Position numbers and translations under genes: made by a program. A stretch of 7,709 nt of DNA from an uncultured bacterium (GTDB lineage: Bacteria; Bacteroidota; Ignavibacteria; Ignavibacteriales; Melioribacteraceae), in NCBI GenBank assembly GCA_937936675.1, contig CALDDL010000125.1, positions 1 through 7,709 on the forward strand. Reading direction: 5' to 3'. The notes beneath the pieces were generated by a model that saw nothing but the letters and a program-made list of their open reading frames with translations, was not told the DNA's origin and did no database searches. Shown in pieces: positions 6,796 to 7,709 of the stretch; position 1 is the stretch's first letter; each line of letters starts with the position of its first letter.

Positions 6796-7709
6796 ATGGC
6801 TGCGATCGCCAAAACTAAAATATTAGCTACTTTAGGACCGGCTACCGACACTAAAGAAAAAATTGAAGCTTTAGTTGATGCCGGTATCGATGCAGTGAGG
6901 CTTAATATGTCGCATGGTACTCAAGAGAATTTTGAACAAATATTCGAAATTATTCATGAGGTCTGCGTTAATAAATCTCTTCCTATTGCTACACTAATTG
7001 ATCTGCAAGGACCAAAGATCAGAATTGGTAAGCTAAAAGAAGAATTCTGTTATATAAATAGCGGTGACACAATAGAAATCACCTCTGATGATATACTCGG
7101 TGATACCAAAAGAATATCATCTTCTTATAAAGAGTTAAGTTGGGATGCTGCGATTGGCGATACTATTCTTATCGATGATGGATTGATAAATCTTGAAGTT
7201 ATGGAAGTAAAAGATGGGTCTGTGGTTTGCAAAATAATCGAAGGGGGAGTATTAAAACCGCGTAAGGGAATGAATCTCCCCACAATGAAACTCAGCACTC
7301 CTTCGCTTACAGAAATTGATATAAATAATCTTGAGTTCTCATTAAAACATCGTGTTGATTTTGTGGCTTTATCATTTGTTAGAAAAGCTGATGATATTAT
7401 CGAGCTAAGGAAATATTTAAATAAAAAGAATAGTAATGCACAGATTATTGCTAAAATAGAAAAGAGAGAGGCAATAGATAATTTTGATGAAATTTTAAAA
7501 GCATCAGATGGAATAATGGTTGCTCGAGGCGATCTTGGTGTAGAATTAAAACCGCAGGAAGTACCAATTATTCAAAAAAATATTATACGTAGATGTAATG
7601 CTGCCGGCAAACTTGTAATTACTGCAACTCAAATGTTAGAGAGTATGGTTAATAATCCAATCCCCACTCGAGCCGAAGCTTCCGATATAGCTAATGCAGT
7701 ATGGGACGG
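6796..7709 (+). CDS. pyk: Pyruvate kinase, 3' end outside window
   Basis: The first 304 residues of a usual 470-480 are present and the frame is open to the right edge. The enzyme transfers phosphate from phosphoenolpyruvate to ADP, giving pyruvate and ATP, the last step of glycolysis in the cytosol. Visible signatures: TKILATLGPAT (7-17), RLNMSHG (35-41), IDLQGPKIRIG (68-78) at the A/B domain boundary, the B domain (about 75-160), AKIEKREAIDNFDEI (219-233) with catalytic K220 and metal ligand E222, VARGDLGVE (242-250) with D246, ITATQML (275-281) with T278, and NPIPTRAEASDIANAV (287-302). All expected active-site residues in the visible part are intact. The missing part would hold the rest of the barrel and the regulatory C domain. 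The ATG directly follows the TAA of the lon-like gene, so the two are almost certainly co-transcribed and perhaps translationally coupled. Confidence 0.97.
   Translation, partial: MAAIAKTKILATLGPATDTKEKIEALVDAGIDAVRLNMSHGTQENFEQIFEIIHEVCVNKSLPIATLIDLQGPKIRIGKLKEEFCYINSGDTIEITSDDILGDTKRISSSYKELSWDAAIGDTILIDDGLINLEVMEVKDGSVVCKIIEGGVLKPRKGMNLPTMKLSTPSLTEIDINNLEFSLKHRVDFVALSFVRKADDIIELRKYLNKKNSNAQIIAKIEKREAIDNFDEILKASDGIMVARGDLGVELKPQEVPIIQKNIIRRCNAAGKLVITATQMLESMVNNPIPTRAEASDIANAVWD

Noticed and set aside
6599..6826. Rightward 75-codon frame, Arg/Asn-rich.
   Set aside because: Shifted frame inside the PK-rich tail and overlapping the pyk start; an artefact of low-complexity coding.
6627..6851. 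Leftward 74-codon open frame giving a glycine-rich peptide with repeated GLG/GTG units.
   Set aside because: It is the reverse strand of the Lys/Pro-rich repeat and the pyk start; the glycine pattern is the complement of proline codons. No separate start signal is seen.
1..7709. A new defence, mobile or CRISPR-type system.
   Set aside because: All four genes are recognisable housekeeping-type families; no direct-repeat array, integrase, transposase, toxin or phage gene is visible.

Overview
The window carries four protein-coding genes in two divergent pairs around a 155-bp AT-rich intergenic region (4034-4188). The leftward pair is mfd (transcription-repair coupling factor, complete) followed after 26 bp by a gene that reads as gatD (asparaginase-like subunit D of an archaeal-type Glu-tRNA(Gln) amidotransferase), cut by the left edge. 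The rightward pair is a Lon-related ATP-dependent protease of the AAA_32 plus Lon-protease type (complete, 868 residues), followed with no gap (TAA directly joined to ATG) by pyk (pyruvate kinase), cut by the right edge. Coding density is very high. I see no tRNA, rRNA, CRISPR array, insertion sequence or phage gene, and no non-coding stretch above 300 bases.

The organism is a bacterium, because Mfd is a bacterial protein. The DNA is AT-rich, and mfd, gatD and the lon-like gene have little or no Shine-Dalgarno signal, as is common in the Bacteroidota/Chlorobiota/Ignavibacteriota group. A member of that group, perhaps an Ignavibacteria-like lineage, is my best guess, but it is an inference from gene content and style and not a demonstrated placement.

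The four genes are mostly housekeeping: Mfd rescues or removes stalled RNA polymerase and recruits UvrA, the Lon-like enzyme is a protein-quality-control protease, and pyruvate kinase ends glycolysis. They form no evident pathway together. The points worth attention are (i) a GatD with its archaeal-type N-terminal domain in a bacterial genome, (ii) a 66-residue lysine/proline-rich tail with a 20-residue tandem repeat on the Lon-like protease, (iii) a non-canonical Walker A in the same protein, and (iv) a perfect 18-bp palindrome and a second inverted repeat in the shared upstream region. I do not see a convincing new multi-gene system here.
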